Shown here in pieces: positions 63,690 through 64,000 of a stretch of 64,000 bases of DNA (its first letter is position 1; every line of letters starts with the position of its first letter). The position numbers were made by a program, and so were the translations under genes. Source of the stretch: Brotaphodocola catenula (GTDB lineage Bacteria > Bacillota > Clostridia > Lachnospirales > Lachnospiraceae); the NCBI GenBank assembly GCA_020686985.1, contig JAJEPU010000008.1:30118-94117 (forward strand). The letters are read 5' to 3'. Under the pieces are notes generated by a model. It saw only the letters and a list, made by a program, of their open reading frames with translations, had not been told where the DNA came from and searched no databases.

Positions 63690-64000
63690 ATCACAATACC
63701 TCCACGATCATTTATCTCATTCACTCATCTAAGTTACTTCTCTCAGCCCTTTATTTCAGTCACCTGTTTCAAGCATTTATCTATCTTATACACCAGTTTA
63801 CAACTTTATAAATGGTAGACGTGCTGGCAAGCCAGTTGTTTTAAAGCCTTTATCATAGCATTTGATTTTATATGTGTTTCGATATTTTTGACGAAAGTGG
63901 CAAAAAATATCTGACTGCGAATGCCCTGACTTAATTCAAAACGAAACTCCTGTACACTTTTGGTGCGGTATTGAGAAAAATGTTCGTTCTGATAGGGCAG
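63690..64000. other. Upstream region of the RNase gene, to the window edge
   Basis: No gene with start signals is seen on either strand. It is AT-rich, and TATGAT on the minus strand (about 63854-63859) is a possible -10 element without a good -35. It likely holds the promoter of the RNase-inhibitor-pseudokinase-NTPase unit. Confidence 0.35.

Overview
The window reads as chromosomal DNA of a spore-forming anaerobic Firmicute of Lachnospiraceae type. Supporting signs are moderate-to-low GC, strong AGGAGG ribosome sites, Firmicutes class III fructose-1,6-bisphosphatase, a DRTGG/CBS manganese pyrophosphatase, sporulation-type proteins (a CwlD-like amidase, a YaaH-like GH18 protein, YyaC), the anaerobe-associated TSCPD, DUF1847 and DUF5711 families, and BirA-controlled biotin uptake. 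The species cannot be named from this. About 57 protein genes are called; nearly all lie on the minus strand. No rRNA, tRNA, CRISPR array or intact transposase was seen.

Region 1-31 kb is mostly housekeeping. It holds a cut tsaC; ribU under an FMN riboswitch; fbp; a cwlD-like amidase; a metallophosphoesterase lipoprotein; a GH18 protein; the rpsF-ssb-rpsR operon; bioY with a BirA operator over its promoter; an aldo/keto reductase; a sirtuin; a GNAT enzyme; shikimate kinase; a flavin reductase; the pyrophosphatase; a ROK glucokinase; transketolase; a DUF5711 protein; a LysM protein with a degenerate MPN/JAMM-like domain; yyaC; two membrane proteins of unknown role; and mtnN.

Region 31-50 kb is mixed. 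It holds a TSCPD protein, a DUF6147-like secreted protein, a DUF4367 membrane protein, murG, an ECF sigma factor, HIT and rhomboid genes, a GntR regulator divergent from a cyclase/ketopantoate-reductase-like pair, an alanyl-tRNA editing protein with a DEDD exonuclease, two LysR regulators, eno, a DUF1847 protein and an SLC13 permease.

Region 50-64 kb is the most unusual part. One minus-strand block carries, in transcription order, a barnase-superfamily RNase, a barstar-like inhibitor, a probable pseudokinase, a STAND/NACHT-like NTPase, a TerY-like vWA protein, a PP2C phosphatase with zinc ribbon and membrane anchor, three related protein kinases sharing a C-terminal Cys/His motif, a small membrane protein and a DUF11 protein. 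The vWA-PP2C-kinase core resembles the published TerY-P phosphorylation triad. The tripled kinase, the NTPase, the pseudokinase and the RNase/inhibitor pair make this version elaborate. A signalling, conflict or stress-response role is inferred, not shown.

Several families of structured intergenic repeats are scattered through the window: a 27-bp hairpin family (four copies), an 86-bp clover-like element (two copies), an 80-bp double-stem element (two good copies), GTTAC hairpins, and one MITE-like 142-bp element.
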